Assembly: GCF_004348895.1 (NCBI RefSeq)
Contig: NZ_RRZK01000036.1
Span: 1 to 64,000, forward strand
DNA from: Pseudomonas vancouverensis
GTDB lineage: Bacteria > Pseudomonadota > Gammaproteobacteria > Pseudomonadales > Pseudomonadaceae
Reading direction: 5' to 3'
DNA length: 64,000 nt
Below are positions 35,022 to 44,189 of the stretch, one piece after another. Position numbers and translations under genes: made by a program. The notes beneath the pieces are model-generated. The model was given only the letters and a program-made list of their open reading frames with translations, had not been told where the DNA came from and did no database searches. The first letter of the stretch is position 1. Each line of letters opens with the position of its first letter.

Positions 35022-35648
35022 TTATTGCTGCTCCTTGAGTACCAGAATCAACGCCTCTTCGGCCAATTGATCGAGGCTCATGCTGCCATCGGCGCGAAAC
35101 CAGGTGGTGGTCCAGGACAACGCACCGGTGAGGAATCGTCGGGTGACGAACACATCGCCGCCAATCAGCCCGTCCGTTTTGGCTTCGCCCAACACCTGCA
35201 ACCAGATGTCTTCATAGATATCGCGCAGCGCCAGCACCTTGGCCTGGCCTTCTTCCGACAGCGAGCGCCACTCATAAACCAGCACTGCCATGGCCTCGCC
35301 GCTGCCACCCATGATCGATTGCAGCTCACACCGAATCAGTGCCAGGACCCGCTCGCGAACGTTGCTTGCTACGGCGATGTCCGCGCGCATCAGTGCCGTG
35401 TTGTAGCGGATGGTTTCTTCCATCACGGCGCGCAGGATTTCGTCCTTGCTTTTGAAGTGATGAAAAATACTCCCGGACTGAATGCCCACGGCACCCGCCA
35501 GGTCACGCACCGTGGTGCGCTCGTACCCTTTATTGCGAAACAGGTGGGCCGCCACTTGCAGCAACTTGCCACGGGCGCTCTCCGGATCGGTCAATTGGCC
35601 GCTGTCCACCAACTCACGCATGACCATCAGGGCTTTTTGCTCGTCCAC
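35022..35648 (-). CDS. atuR: TetR-family repressor AtuR
   Basis: A 208-residue TetR-type regulator. Residues about 25-71 are the helix-turn-helix (LLQVAAHLFRNKGYERTTVRDLAGAVGIQSGSIFHHFKSKDEIL); the rest is the ligand-binding and dimerisation part. The start is GTG at 35648 with GGAG upstream; a long frame running to 35843 crosses the operator and is not credible. It is divergent from atuA, and the gap holds a perfect 17-base inverted pair of sites. In P. aeruginosa AtuR represses the atu genes through two inverted repeats in this same gap, so name and role are well supported. Confidence 0.88.
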   Translation of the reverse strand: MDEQKALMVMRELVDSGQLTDPESARGKLLQVAAHLFRNKGYERTTVRDLAGAVGIQSGSIFHHFKSKDEILRAVMEETIRYNTALMRADIAVASNVRERVLALIRCELQSIMGGSGEAMAVLVYEWRSLSEEGQAKVLALRDIYEDIWLQVLGEAKTDGLIGGDVFVTRRFLTGALSWTTTWFRADGSMSLDQLAEEALILVLKEQQ

Positions 35649-35720
35649 CCGTTCTCTCCTACAGTCGTTAGCACCGCTAAAACAGCGGGGTTGCGCGGGC
35701 AATTTAAGCTGACGGAGCAA

Positions 35721-35781
35721 ACCAAGCAAGCGCTTGGGCAGAAGATCGGCTGGCCATTTACAAACCAAGCGCTTGCTTGGT
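35721..35781. promoter_or_regulatory. Double AtuR operator between atuR and atuA
   Basis: ACCAAGCAAGCGCTTGG at 35721-35737 is repeated as its exact reverse complement at 35765-35781. Each site is itself an imperfect palindrome (CCAAGC..GCTTGG). The pair lies in the 163-base divergent gap, so bound AtuR could block both directions. Confidence 0.85.
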
Positions 35782-35811
35782 AATGTCAGAGCACTTCGGT
35801 GGGAGGTGGCT

Positions 35812-37614
35812 ATGGAAAGGATAACGCCCAAAACAGTTCGCATCGGTTGCGCCAGCGCCTTCTGGGGTGATACGTCAACGGCCGCTGCGCAGTTGGTGGA
35901 ACACGGAAACCTGGACTATCTGGTCTTCGACTATCTCGCCGAAATAACCATGTCGATCATGGCCGGCGCACGGATGAAAGATCCCCAGGCTGGATACGCC
36001 GGTGACTTCATCGAGGTCCTCGGGCCGCTGTTGCCACAACTGGCCGAGCAAAAGATCCGCGTCATCAGCAATGCCGGCGGGGTCAACCCACGCGCCTGCG
36101 CCGCGGCCCTGCAAGCGGCCTGCGACAAGGCCGGCGTATCGCTGAAAATCGCCGTGCTGCTGGGTGACGATCTGCAGCCGCAATTCAAACAGCTGAGCAG
36201 CCAGGGCATCCATGAAATGTTCAGCGCTGCGCCGCTGCCTCCGATGTGCGTCTCGACCAACGCCTACCTCGGCGCGCCGGGCATCGTCGAAGCCCTGCGC
36301 CTGGGCGCCGACATCGTGATCACCGGGCGTGTGGTCGACAGCGCGGTGGTCAGTGCCGCGCTGGTGCACGAATTCGACTGGTCGTGGCACGACTACGACA
36401 AACTCGCCCAGGCAGCCTTGGCCGGGCACATCATCGAATGCGGTGCCCAGTGCACCGGCGGCAACTTTACCGATTGGCGCGACGTGCCGGACTACGAACA
36501 TATCGGTTTCCCCATCGTCGAAGTCAGCGCCGACAGCCAGTTCATCGTCAGCAAGCCCGCAGGCTCCGGCGGGCTGGTCACGCCGCTGACTGTGGGCGAA
36601 CAGATGCTCTATGAGATCGGCGACCCGCATGCCTACCTGTTGCCCGATGTCGTGTGCGATTTCACCCAGGTCAAACTGCTCCAGCAGGGCAAGAACGCGG
36701 TCCGGGTGCACGGCGCCAGGGGCTTGCCACCGACGGCGCAGTACAAGGTCAGCGCCACCTATCCGGATGGTTTTCGCTGCACCGCCAGTTGCCTGATCGC
36801 CGGCATCGATGCGGTCGACAAGGCAAAACGGGTCAGCGCAGCGATCATCAACAAGACCGCGGAAATGTTCAGCCAGCGTGGTTGGGCGACGTACAGCGAA
36901 GTGAACATCGAACTGCTCGGCAGCGAGGCCACCTACGGCCCCCATGGCAAGCGCCAGGACAGCCGCGAGGTGGTGATCAAGCTGGCCGTACGTCACCCGA
37001 ACAAACTCGCGTTGATTCTGTTCTCCCGGGAAATTGCCCAGGCCGCCACCGGCATGGCTCCGGGCCTGACCGGGATTGTCGGCGGACGGCCGACGGTCTA
37101 TCCGCTGATCCGGCTGTTCTCGTTCCTCATCGACAAGCAGGCTTGCACGCTGGAAGTCGAACTCGACGGACAACACCATCCCTGCGCCCTGCCCGCTCTT
37201 GATGTACTCGATCCACAGGACTTGCCTGCGCCGTTACTGCCACCCAAGCCAACGGAGCCGGCCGACGCCAGCGTCCCTTTGATCAAGCTGGCGGTCGCCC
37301 GCTCCGGGGACAAAGGCAATCACAGCAACATCGGGGTCATGGCCCGTGACCCTGACTACCTGCCATGGATCGCCGAAGCCCTGACTCCGGAAGTGCTCGT
37401 CGACTGGATGAGCCATGTCCTCGATCCCATTCACGGGCGCGTCGAACGCTGGTACTTGCCGGCCAGCCACAGCCTGAATTTTCTCTTGGAAAACGCCCTC
37501 GGCGGTGGCGGTGTCGCCAGCCTGCGTATCGATCCCCAAGGCAAAGCCTTCGCCCAGCAATTGCTGGAAATCCAGATTCCGGTGCCTCAGCGCATCGCCG
37601 ACCAGGTCAACTAG
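35812..37614 (+). CDS. atuA: Acyclic terpene utilisation protein AtuA
   Basis: A 600-residue protein with an N-terminal DUF1446-type domain (RIGCASAFWGDTSTAAAQLVEHG at about residues 9-31, VISNAGGVNPRACA, DIVITGRVVDSA) and a C-terminal domain with SGDKGNHSNIGVMARD. It is required for growth on citronellol/geraniol in P. aeruginosa and P. citronellolis, but its reaction is unproven; a hydratase or lyase step late in the pathway has been suggested. GGAGG lies 5 bases ahead of the ATG. It is the first gene of the atu operon and directly follows the double operator. Confidence 0.92.
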   Translation: MERITPKTVRIGCASAFWGDTSTAAAQLVEHGNLDYLVFDYLAEITMSIMAGARMKDPQAGYAGDFIEVLGPLLPQLAEQKIRVISNAGGVNPRACAAALQAACDKAGVSLKIAVLLGDDLQPQFKQLSSQGIHEMFSAAPLPPMCVSTNAYLGAPGIVEALRLGADIVITGRVVDSAVVSAALVHEFDWSWHDYDKLAQAALAGHIIECGAQCTGGNFTDWRDVPDYEHIGFPIVEVSADSQFIVSKPAGSGGLVTPLTVGEQMLYEIGDPHAYLLPDVVCDFTQVKLLQQGKNAVRVHGARGLPPTAQYKVSATYPDGFRCTASCLIAGIDAVDKAKRVSAAIINKTAEMFSQRGWATYSEVNIELLGSEATYGPHGKRQDSREVVIKLAVRHPNKLALILFSREIAQAATGMAPGLTGIVGGRPTVYPLIRLFSFLIDKQACTLEVELDGQHHPCALPALDVLDPQDLPAPLLPPKPTEPADASVPLIKLAVARSGDKGNHSNIGVMARDPDYLPWIAEALTPEVLVDWMSHVLDPIHGRVERWYLPASHSLNFLLENALGGGGVASLRIDPQGKAFAQQLLEIQIPVPQRIADQVN

Positions 37615-37626
37615 AGGATTGCCGCC

Positions 37627-38496
37627 ATGGCCTACGCTTCGATTTTCAAAGCCGACCTGTTTGCCGGCCAAAACATCATCGTCACCGGCGGCGGCAGTGG
37701 CATCGGTCGCTGCACCGCCCACGAACTGGCCGCCCTCGGCGCGCAGGTGCTATTGGTCGGGCGCAAGGCCGACAAGCTCAAAAGCGTCGCGGCGGAAATT
37801 GCCGAAGACGGCGGCAAGGCCGATTGGGCCACCTGCGATATCCGCGAGGAAGATGCCGTACAACGCCTGGTAGGCGAGCTGATCCGCAAGCACGGGCCCA
37901 TCCATGGCCTGGTCAACAACGCCGGCGGGCAGTACCCGTCGCCGCTGGCATCGATCAATCAAAAGGGTTTCGAAACCGTCATGCGCACCAACCTGGTAGG
38001 CGGTTTCCTGATGGCCCGGGAAGTGTTCAACCAGTCGATGAGCAAGCACGGCGGCGCCATCGTCAACATGCTGGCGGACATGTGGGGCGGCATGCCGGGC
38101 ATGGGCCACTCAGGTGCCGCACGTTCGGGCATGGACAATCTGACCAAGACCGCCGCCTTCGAATGGGGGCATGCCGGGGTACGGGTCAATGCCGTGGCAC
38201 CGGGCTGGATCGCCTCCAGCGGCATGGACACCTACGAAGGCGCGTTCAAGGCGGTGATTCCGACCTTGCGCGAACACGTGCCGCTCAAGCGTATCGGCAC
38301 CGAATCGGAAGTCAGCGCGGCGATCGTGTTTCTGTTAAGTCCGGCCGCCGCGTTTGTCAGTGGCAGCACCCTGCGCATCGACGGTGCCGCCAGCCTCGGC
38401 GGGCGTGCCTGGCCGATCCACAAGGCGACCAACAGTGAGTCGTACAACGGTTTCCACCGCGCCTACCTGCCCGACGTGCTCAAGGACAAGGAATAA
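37627..38496 (+). CDS. atuB: Short-chain dehydrogenase AtuB
   Basis: A 289-residue classical short-chain dehydrogenase/reductase. The cofactor-binding glycine motif TGGGSGIG lies near residue 20, NNAGG near 96, and a C-terminal substrate loop follows the PxW..SSG region. The usual catalytic YxxxK is altered: the corresponding stretch reads SGAARSGMDNLTKTAA, with no tyrosine, as in 2,4-dienoyl-CoA reductase-type enzymes. This fits an acyl-CoA substrate. Its step in the acyclic terpene pathway is not certain. It follows atuA by 12 bases, preceded by GAGGA, and is followed by atuC after 3 bases. Confidence 0.88.
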   Translation: MAYASIFKADLFAGQNIIVTGGGSGIGRCTAHELAALGAQVLLVGRKADKLKSVAAEIAEDGGKADWATCDIREEDAVQRLVGELIRKHGPIHGLVNNAGGQYPSPLASINQKGFETVMRTNLVGGFLMAREVFNQSMSKHGGAIVNMLADMWGGMPGMGHSGAARSGMDNLTKTAAFEWGHAGVRVNAVAPGWIASSGMDTYEGAFKAVIPTLREHVPLKRIGTESEVSAAIVFLLSPAAAFVSGSTLRIDGAASLGGRAWPIHKATNSESYNGFHRAYLPDVLKDKE

Positions 38497-38499
38497 GCC

Positions 38500-40116
38500 A
38501 TGCCGGTGATTGAGTCGCAACTCGACCCTCATAGCGAGCAGTTCGCACAAAACCGTGCGGCGATGCTCAGCGCCATCGAGCAAGTCCGCAGCCTCGAACA
38601 GAACTTGCTGAACAAAGCCGTCGAGGCCCAGCCCAAGTTTGAAAAACGCGGCCAACTGTTGCCCCGCCAACGTCTGAACCTGCTGCTGGACCCCGGCGCA
38701 CCCTTCCTCGAGCTGGCGAGTCTGGCCGGCTACAAGTTGCATGACGACAAGGATGGCAGTTCGGCCGGTGGCGGCCTGATCGCCGGGATCGGCTACGTGT
38801 CCGGTGTACGCGTGCTGGTGGTGGCCAACAACAGCGCGATCAAGGGCGGCACCATTTCCCCCAGCGGTTTGAAAAAATCCCTGCGCCTGCAACAGATCGC
38901 CATGGAGAACAAACTGCCGGTGATTACGCTGGCTGAGAGCGGCGGCGCCAACCTCAATTACGCGGCAGAGATTTTTGTCGAAGGCGCACGCAGCTTTGCC
39001 AATCAGGCAAGGATGTCGGCGATGGGTTTGCCGCAGATCACCGTGGTGCACGGTTCTGCGACGGCGGGCGGCGCTTATCAACCGGGGTTGTCGGATTACG
39101 TGGTGGTGGTGCGGGGCAAGGCCAAGCTGTTTCTCGCCGGCCCCCCGCTGCTCAAGGCCGCCACCGGCGAAATCGCCACCGATGAAGAGCTGGGCGGTGC
39201 CGAGATGCACGCGCAGACCGCAGGTACCGCGGAATACCTAGCGGAAAACGATGCCGACGGTGTGCGCCAGGTGCGTGAGATCGTCGCCTTGTTACCGTGG
39301 AATGAGCAGTTGCCAGCCCTGCCGCAGCGCCACTGGGAGACACCGCTCTACCCTATCGACGAGTTGCTCGGGCTGATTCCCGATGACCCGAAAAAACCCT
39401 ACGACGTGCGCGAAATCATCGCCCGCATCGCCGACGCGTCGAATTTTCTCGAGTTCAAGGGCGAGTTCGATCAGCAGACCATTTGTGGCCATCTGAAGAT
39501 CGAAGGCCGCGCCTGCGGCTTCATCGGCAACAACGGCCCTATTACGCCCAAGGGCGCGAGCAAGGCCGCGCAGTTCATCGAGCTGTGTGACCAGAGCCAG
39601 ACGCCGCTGCTGTTCTTCCACAACACCACCGGCTTCATGGTTGGCACCGAGTCGGAACAGCAAGGGGTGATCAAGCACGGCGCGAAGATGATCCAGGCGG
39701 TGGCCAACGCCCGGGTGCCGAAGCTGACCATCGTCGTCGGTGGTTCCTACGGTGCCGGCAACTATGCCATGTGCGGACGCGGCCTCGACCCGCGCTTCAT
39801 CTTCGCCTGGCCCAACAGCCGCACCGCCGTGATGGGTGGTGCGCAGGCCGGCAAGGTGCTGCGCATTGTCACTGAAGCCAAGCAGGCCAAGGACGGCCTG
39901 GTGCCGGATCCGAAGATGCTCGACATGCTCGAACAGGTCACCGCGCAGAAGCTCGACAGCCAGTCCACGGCGCTCTACGGCAGCGCCAACCTGTGGGACG
40001 ACGGCCTGATCGACCCCCGCGATACGCGGCCCCTACTCGGTTACTTGCTGGATATCTGTCACGAGGCCCAGGTGCGGCCACTGCAAGCCAACAGTTTTGG
40101 TGTAGCCCGCTTCTAA
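38500..40116 (+). CDS. atuC: Geranyl-CoA carboxylase, carboxyltransferase (beta) subunit AtuC
   Basis: A 538-residue biotin-dependent acyl-CoA carboxyltransferase. The two crotonase-like halves are visible: the acyl-CoA half with ESGGANLNYAAE and STAGGAYQPGL, and the carboxybiotin half with FIGNNGPITPKGASKAAQFI, GSYGAGNYAMCGRG and FAWPNSRTAVMGG. With AtuF it carboxylates cis-geranyl-CoA to isohexenyl-glutaconyl-CoA. Choice of geranyl-CoA over the related methylcrotonyl-CoA (LiuB) rests on the atu gene order and the AtuR operator rather than on active-site residues. Confidence 0.9.
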   Translation: MPVIESQLDPHSEQFAQNRAAMLSAIEQVRSLEQNLLNKAVEAQPKFEKRGQLLPRQRLNLLLDPGAPFLELASLAGYKLHDDKDGSSAGGGLIAGIGYVSGVRVLVVANNSAIKGGTISPSGLKKSLRLQQIAMENKLPVITLAESGGANLNYAAEIFVEGARSFANQARMSAMGLPQITVVHGSATAGGAYQPGLSDYVVVVRGKAKLFLAGPPLLKAATGEIATDEELGGAEMHAQTAGTAEYLAENDADGVRQVREIVALLPWNEQLPALPQRHWETPLYPIDELLGLIPDDPKKPYDVREIIARIADASNFLEFKGEFDQQTICGHLKIEGRACGFIGNNGPITPKGASKAAQFIELCDQSQTPLLFFHNTTGFMVGTESEQQGVIKHGAKMIQAVANARVPKLTIVVGGSYGAGNYAMCGRGLDPRFIFAWPNSRTAVMGGAQAGKVLRIVTEAKQAKDGLVPDPKMLDMLEQVTAQKLDSQSTALYGSANLWDDGLIDPRDTRPLLGYLLDICHEAQVRPLQANSFGVARF

Positions 40117-40141
40117 GGGCGATCAGAGGAGAACAAGAACA

Positions 40142-41299
40142 ATGATCTTCACCCAGGAACACGAAGCACTGCGCCGCACCGTTCGCCAATTCGTCGAGCA
40201 CGAGATCAACCCGCACGTCGAGGCATGGGAAAAGGCCGGGCGATTCCCTATCCACGAGATCTTCCGCAAGGCCGGCGACCTCGGCCTGCTGGGCATTTCC
40301 AAGCCGGAAAAATTCGGCGGCATGGGACTCGACTACAGCTACTCGATTGTCGCGGCCGAAGAGTTTGGCACAATCCACTGCGGCGGCATTCCGATGTCGA
40401 TTGGCGTACAGACCGACATGTGCACCCCGGCGCTGGCACGCTTTGGTTCCGATGAGTTGCGCGACGAGTTTTTGCGCCCGGCCATCAGTGGTGAGCAAGT
40501 CGGTTGCATTGGCGTTTCCGAAGTCGGCGCCGGCTCCGATGTCGCCGGACTCAAGACCACGGCGCGCAAGGACGGCGATGATTACGTGATCAACGGCAGC
40601 AAGATGTGGATCACCAACTCGCCGAGCGCCGACTTCATCTGCCTGTTGGCCAACACCTCGGACGACAAGCCGCACATCAACAAGTCGCTGATCATGGTGC
40701 CGATGAACACGCCTGGCATCAGCCTCAGTTCGCACCTGGACAAACTCGGCATGCGCAGCTCGGAAACCGCCCAGGTGTTTTTCGACAACGTGCGCGTGCC
40801 CCAGCGCAACCGCATCGGCCATGAAGGTGCCGGGTTCATGATGCAGATGCTGCAGTTCCAGGAAGAGCGCCTGTTCGGTGCAGCCAACATGATCAAGGGC
40901 CTGGAATACTGCGTCGACAGCACGATCGAATACTGCAAGGAGCGCAAGACCTTCGGCAGTGCGCTGATCGACAATCAGGTGATTCACTTCCGCCTGGCCG
41001 AACTGCAAACCGAAATCGAATGCCTGCGCGCACTGGTCTATCAGGCCACCGAGCAGTACGTCAAAGGCCAGGACGTGACGCGCCTGGCGTCCATGGCCAA
41101 GCTCAAGGCCGGACGTCTGGGTCGCGAAGTGACAGACAGCTGCCTGCAATACTGGGGCGGCATGGGCTTCATGTGGGACAACCCGGTGGCCCGCGCCTAC
41201 CGTGATGTACGGCTGGTGTCGATTGGCGGCGGTGCCGACGAAATCATGCTGGGGATCATCTGCAAACTCATGGGCATTTTGCCGGGGAAAAAGAAATGA
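40142..41299 (+). CDS. atuD: Citronellyl-CoA dehydrogenase AtuD
   Basis: A 385-residue acyl-CoA dehydrogenase using FAD. The family signatures GCIGVSEVGAGSDVAGLKTTA (residues about 121-141) and QYWGGMGFMWDNPVARAYRDVR (about 335-356) are present; the glutamate base expected in this family is likely the one in the 240-250 region. It oxidises citronellyl-CoA to geranyl-CoA, the substrate of AtuC/AtuF. GAGGAGAA lies upstream of the ATG. The stop overlaps the atuE start by ATGA, so the two are translationally coupled. Confidence 0.9.
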   Translation: MIFTQEHEALRRTVRQFVEHEINPHVEAWEKAGRFPIHEIFRKAGDLGLLGISKPEKFGGMGLDYSYSIVAAEEFGTIHCGGIPMSIGVQTDMCTPALARFGSDELRDEFLRPAISGEQVGCIGVSEVGAGSDVAGLKTTARKDGDDYVINGSKMWITNSPSADFICLLANTSDDKPHINKSLIMVPMNTPGISLSSHLDKLGMRSSETAQVFFDNVRVPQRNRIGHEGAGFMMQMLQFQEERLFGAANMIKGLEYCVDSTIEYCKERKTFGSALIDNQVIHFRLAELQTEIECLRALVYQATEQYVKGQDVTRLASMAKLKAGRLGREVTDSCLQYWGGMGFMWDNPVARAYRDVRLVSIGGGADEIMLGIICKLMGILPGKKK

Positions 41300-42093
41300 G
41301 CACCCTGCCGGTTTGCCAGACCCTGCTGCTGGAACTGCACAATGGCGTGCTGCACATCACCCTCAATCGCCCGGACAGCCGCAATGCGATGAGCTTGCAG
41401 ATGGTCGCCGAACTGCGCGCGGTATTGGCGGCCATTCACGACGATCGAGGCGTTCGCGCCCTGGTGATCGGCGGCGCCGGTGGACACTTTTGTGCCGGTG
41501 GCGACCTCAAGGACATGGCCAGCGCTCGTGCTCAGGGAGCAGGCGCTTATCGTGATCTGAACCGGGTGTTCGGTGCGCTCCTGCAGGAAATGCAACACGC
41601 GCCGCAAGTGGTGATCACCGTGCTGCAAGGCGCGGTGCTGGGCGGTGGGTTTGGCCTGGCCTGTGTCAGCGATGTCGCCCTGGCCGATCATCAGGCGCAA
41701 TTCGGCTTGCCGGAAACCAGCCTGGGCCTGCTGCCGGCACAAATTGCACCGTTCGTGGTGCAGCGCATTGGCTTGACCGAGGCGCGCAGACTGGCCCTGA
41801 CGGCAGCGCGCTTCGATGGCATTCAGGCGCGAAAAATGGGCCTGGTGCACTTTGTCGAGCATGATCCGCAAGCCTTGGCCGAGCGTCTGGATGAGGTGTT
41901 GGCGCACGTGCTGTGCTGCGCGCCGGAAGCGAATGCGCGGACCAAGAAGCTGTTGCTGGCGAGTGCCGGGCAGCCATCGGATGCGCTGCTGGATCAGGCC
42001 GCGCAATGGTTCAGCGAAGCGGTGACCGGGACCGAAGGGATCGAAGGAACCATGGCCTTCGTGCAGAAACGCAAACCGGGGTGGGCCTCTTGA
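41296..42093 (+). CDS. atuE: Isohexenylglutaconyl-CoA hydratase AtuE
   Basis: A 265-residue enoyl-CoA hydratase/isomerase (crotonase) family protein. HITLNRPDSRNAMS (about residues 16-29), GAGGHFCAGGDLKDMA and GAVLGGGFGLACVSDVALAD form the acyl-CoA pocket and oxyanion hole; FGLPETSLGLLPA supplies the second part of the active site. In the atu pathway it hydrates isohexenylglutaconyl-CoA to the 3-hydroxy product that is cleaved by a lyase. It overlaps atuD by four bases and ends 64 bases before atuF. Confidence 0.9.
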   Translation: MSTLPVCQTLLLELHNGVLHITLNRPDSRNAMSLQMVAELRAVLAAIHDDRGVRALVIGGAGGHFCAGGDLKDMASARAQGAGAYRDLNRVFGALLQEMQHAPQVVITVLQGAVLGGGFGLACVSDVALADHQAQFGLPETSLGLLPAQIAPFVVQRIGLTEARRLALTAARFDGIQARKMGLVHFVEHDPQALAERLDEVLAHVLCCAPEANARTKKLLLASAGQPSDALLDQAAQWFSEAVTGTEGIEGTMAFVQKRKPGWAS

Positions 42094-42100
42094 AAGCATG

Positions 42101-42114
42101 GCTGGCAAGCCAGC
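42101..42114. repeat. Small palindrome between atuE and atuF
   Basis: GCTGGC and GCCAGC flank two bases, followed by GATGAGGCC. This looks like the core of another pseudomonad REP class and may be a relic. It could form a hairpin in the atu message. Confidence 0.45.
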
Positions 42115-42157
42115 GATGAGGCCATCACCTTCAGCGTAAAAACAGGGGAAACAACCC

Positions 42158-44119
42158 ATGCCCGGACTCAAGAAAATCCTCATCGCCAACCGCGGTGAAA
42201 TCGCCTGCCGCATCCAGCGTACTGCCCAGGCGCTGGGCTATCGCACGGTCGCCGTGTTCAGCGATGCCGACAGCGATGCACAGCATGTTCGCATGGCCGA
42301 CGAAGCGCTGAACATCGGCCCGTCCGCAGTGCAGCAGTCCTACCTGAACATCCCGGCCATCATCGACGCCGCCCGCCGCACAGGCGCAGACGCCATCCAC
42401 CCGGGTTACGGGTTTCTCTCGGAAAACGCCGCTTTCGCCCTCGCCTGCCAGGACGCCGGCATCACCTTTATCGGCCCGAGCCCGCAGGCCATCGAGCTGA
42501 TGGGTAGCAAGCGCCTGTCGAAAATCGCCATGCTTGAAGCCGGCGTGCCGTGCATCCAGGGCTATCAAGGCGCCGAACAGGATGACGCCACCCTGAGTCG
42601 TGAAGCCGAACGCATTGGCTATCCGCTGATGATCAAGGCCAGTGCCGGTGGCGGTGGGCGCGGCATGCGTCTGGTGCACGAGGCCACCGATTTGCTTGAA
42701 CAGATTCGCACCGCACGCTCCGAAGCCTTGAACGGCTTTGGCAGCAGCGAACTGATTCTTGAGCAGGCACTGATCGAACCGCGTCACGTCGAGATCCAGC
42801 TGTTTGGCGATCACCACGGCAACCTGATCTACCTCGGCGAACGCGATTGTTCGATCCAGCGCCGCCATCAGAAAATCATTGAAGAAGCCCCCTGCCCGGT
42901 GATGACGGCCGAGCTGCGCCAGTCCATGGGTGAAGCAGCGCTCAAGGCCGGACGCGCGGTGAATTATGTCGGTGCCGGTACGGTGGAATTTCTGCTCGAC
43001 TCACGTGGGCAGTTTTATTTCCTGGAGATGAACACCCGCCTGCAGGTGGAGCATCCGGTGACCGAGCTCATCACCGGGCTGGATCTGGTGGCCTGGCAGC
43101 TCAGCATCGCCCAAGGGCAACCGCTACCCTTGCGCCAGGAACAGGTGCAACTCAATGGCCATGCGATGGAAGTCCGCTTGTACGCTGAAGACCCCGCCCA
43201 AGGGTTTCTGCCGCAAACCGGCAGGGTCATCGCCTGGGAACCTGGTCTACTAGAGGGTGTGCGGATCGACCATGGCTTGCGCGAAGACCAGGCCGTCAGC
43301 CCGTTCTATGATCCGATGCTGGGCAAGATCATCGCCCACGGTGCGACTCGCGAAGAGGCCCGGCGCAAGTTGCTGCGCGCGGTGCAGGACAGCGTGCTGC
43401 TGGGCCTGCACAGCAACCAGCGCTTGCTCGCCGGCCTGCTCGAACACCCGCTATTTGCCAGCGGTGAATTCAGCACCGGCTTCATTGCCCAGCACTTTAC
43501 CGAGCACGCCTGCCTGCACCGCCAGGTACCGACCGCCGAGCAACTGGCGATCGCCGCCGCGCTGTTCTATCAGGCTTCGGCACAAGCACATCCCGCACCG
43601 TTGGCCGGCTGGCGCAACAACGCCAGCGTGCCGCTGCACTACCGCATCGGGCTGGAGGATCAGGACTGGCCGGTGGCGCTGTTCGCAGAGCCAGGCAAAG
43701 CGTGGCGGATTCAAGCGGCAGGTCGCGACCTCGAGCTGAACATCCTCCACCGTGACGAACGCAGCACCACCCTGGAGATCGACGGCATCCGCCAGCGTCA
43801 TGCCTGCCGGCTGGACGCAGGGCAACTCTGGCTGTTCACCCGACCTGGCAGCCTGCGTTTGCAGGATCGGACCCATGCCTTGATCGGCAGTCAATCCAGC
43901 GTCAGCTCCGGCACGCTCAAGGCACCCATGGACGGGGCGATTGTCGACGTACTGGTCAGCGAAGGCAGTTCGGTAACCAAGGGACAGCTGCTGGTGGTGC
44001 TGGAGGCGATGAAAATGGAGCATCCGCTGAAATCCGGCATCGACGGCGTGCTCAAGCGCTTGCAGGTTCAAGTGGGCGATCAGGTGAAAAACCGCCAGAT
44101 TCTCCTGGAGGTTGAATAA
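42158..44119 (+). CDS. atuF: Geranyl-CoA carboxylase, biotin-carrying (alpha) subunit AtuF
   Basis: A 653-residue protein. Residues 1-450 are biotin carboxylase (KILIANRGEIACRI, GYGFLSENA, ATP-grasp loop SAGGGGRGMR, FLEMNTRLQVEHPVTE). A linker domain of about 120 residues follows, then a biotin carrier domain with the biotinylated lysine K619 in LEAMKMEH. It carboxylates its own biotin with ATP and bicarbonate and delivers it to AtuC. The gap of 64 bases from atuE holds a short palindrome but no clear promoter, so it should be in the same operon. AtuG and AtuH, found after atuF in P. aeruginosa, are missing here. Confidence 0.9.
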   Translation: MPGLKKILIANRGEIACRIQRTAQALGYRTVAVFSDADSDAQHVRMADEALNIGPSAVQQSYLNIPAIIDAARRTGADAIHPGYGFLSENAAFALACQDAGITFIGPSPQAIELMGSKRLSKIAMLEAGVPCIQGYQGAEQDDATLSREAERIGYPLMIKASAGGGGRGMRLVHEATDLLEQIRTARSEALNGFGSSELILEQALIEPRHVEIQLFGDHHGNLIYLGERDCSIQRRHQKIIEEAPCPVMTAELRQSMGEAALKAGRAVNYVGAGTVEFLLDSRGQFYFLEMNTRLQVEHPVTELITGLDLVAWQLSIAQGQPLPLRQEQVQLNGHAMEVRLYAEDPAQGFLPQTGRVIAWEPGLLEGVRIDHGLREDQAVSPFYDPMLGKIIAHGATREEARRKLLRAVQDSVLLGLHSNQRLLAGLLEHPLFASGEFSTGFIAQHFTEHACLHRQVPTAEQLAIAAALFYQASAQAHPAPLAGWRNNASVPLHYRIGLEDQDWPVALFAEPGKAWRIQAAGRDLELNILHRDERSTTLEIDGIRQRHACRLDAGQLWLFTRPGSLRLQDRTHALIGSQSSVSSGTLKAPMDGAIVDVLVSEGSSVTKGQLLVVLEAMKMEHPLKSGIDGVLKRLQVQVGDQVKNRQILLEVE

Positions 44120-44189
44120 GCCGCTAGGCGGAACCGCCGGGTTTGGCTACGCTCAAAGCCATCAGGACGCGGATACCAGGAAACCTGCA

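Noticed and set aside
35700..35706. TAAAT on the minus strand upstream of atuR
   Set aside because: No CGT at 16 or 17 bases and the region is already explained by the AtuR operator.
35875..37179. 434-codon minus-strand frame opposite atuA
   Set aside because: Shadow of atuA, which has a strong ribosome site and clear family motifs.
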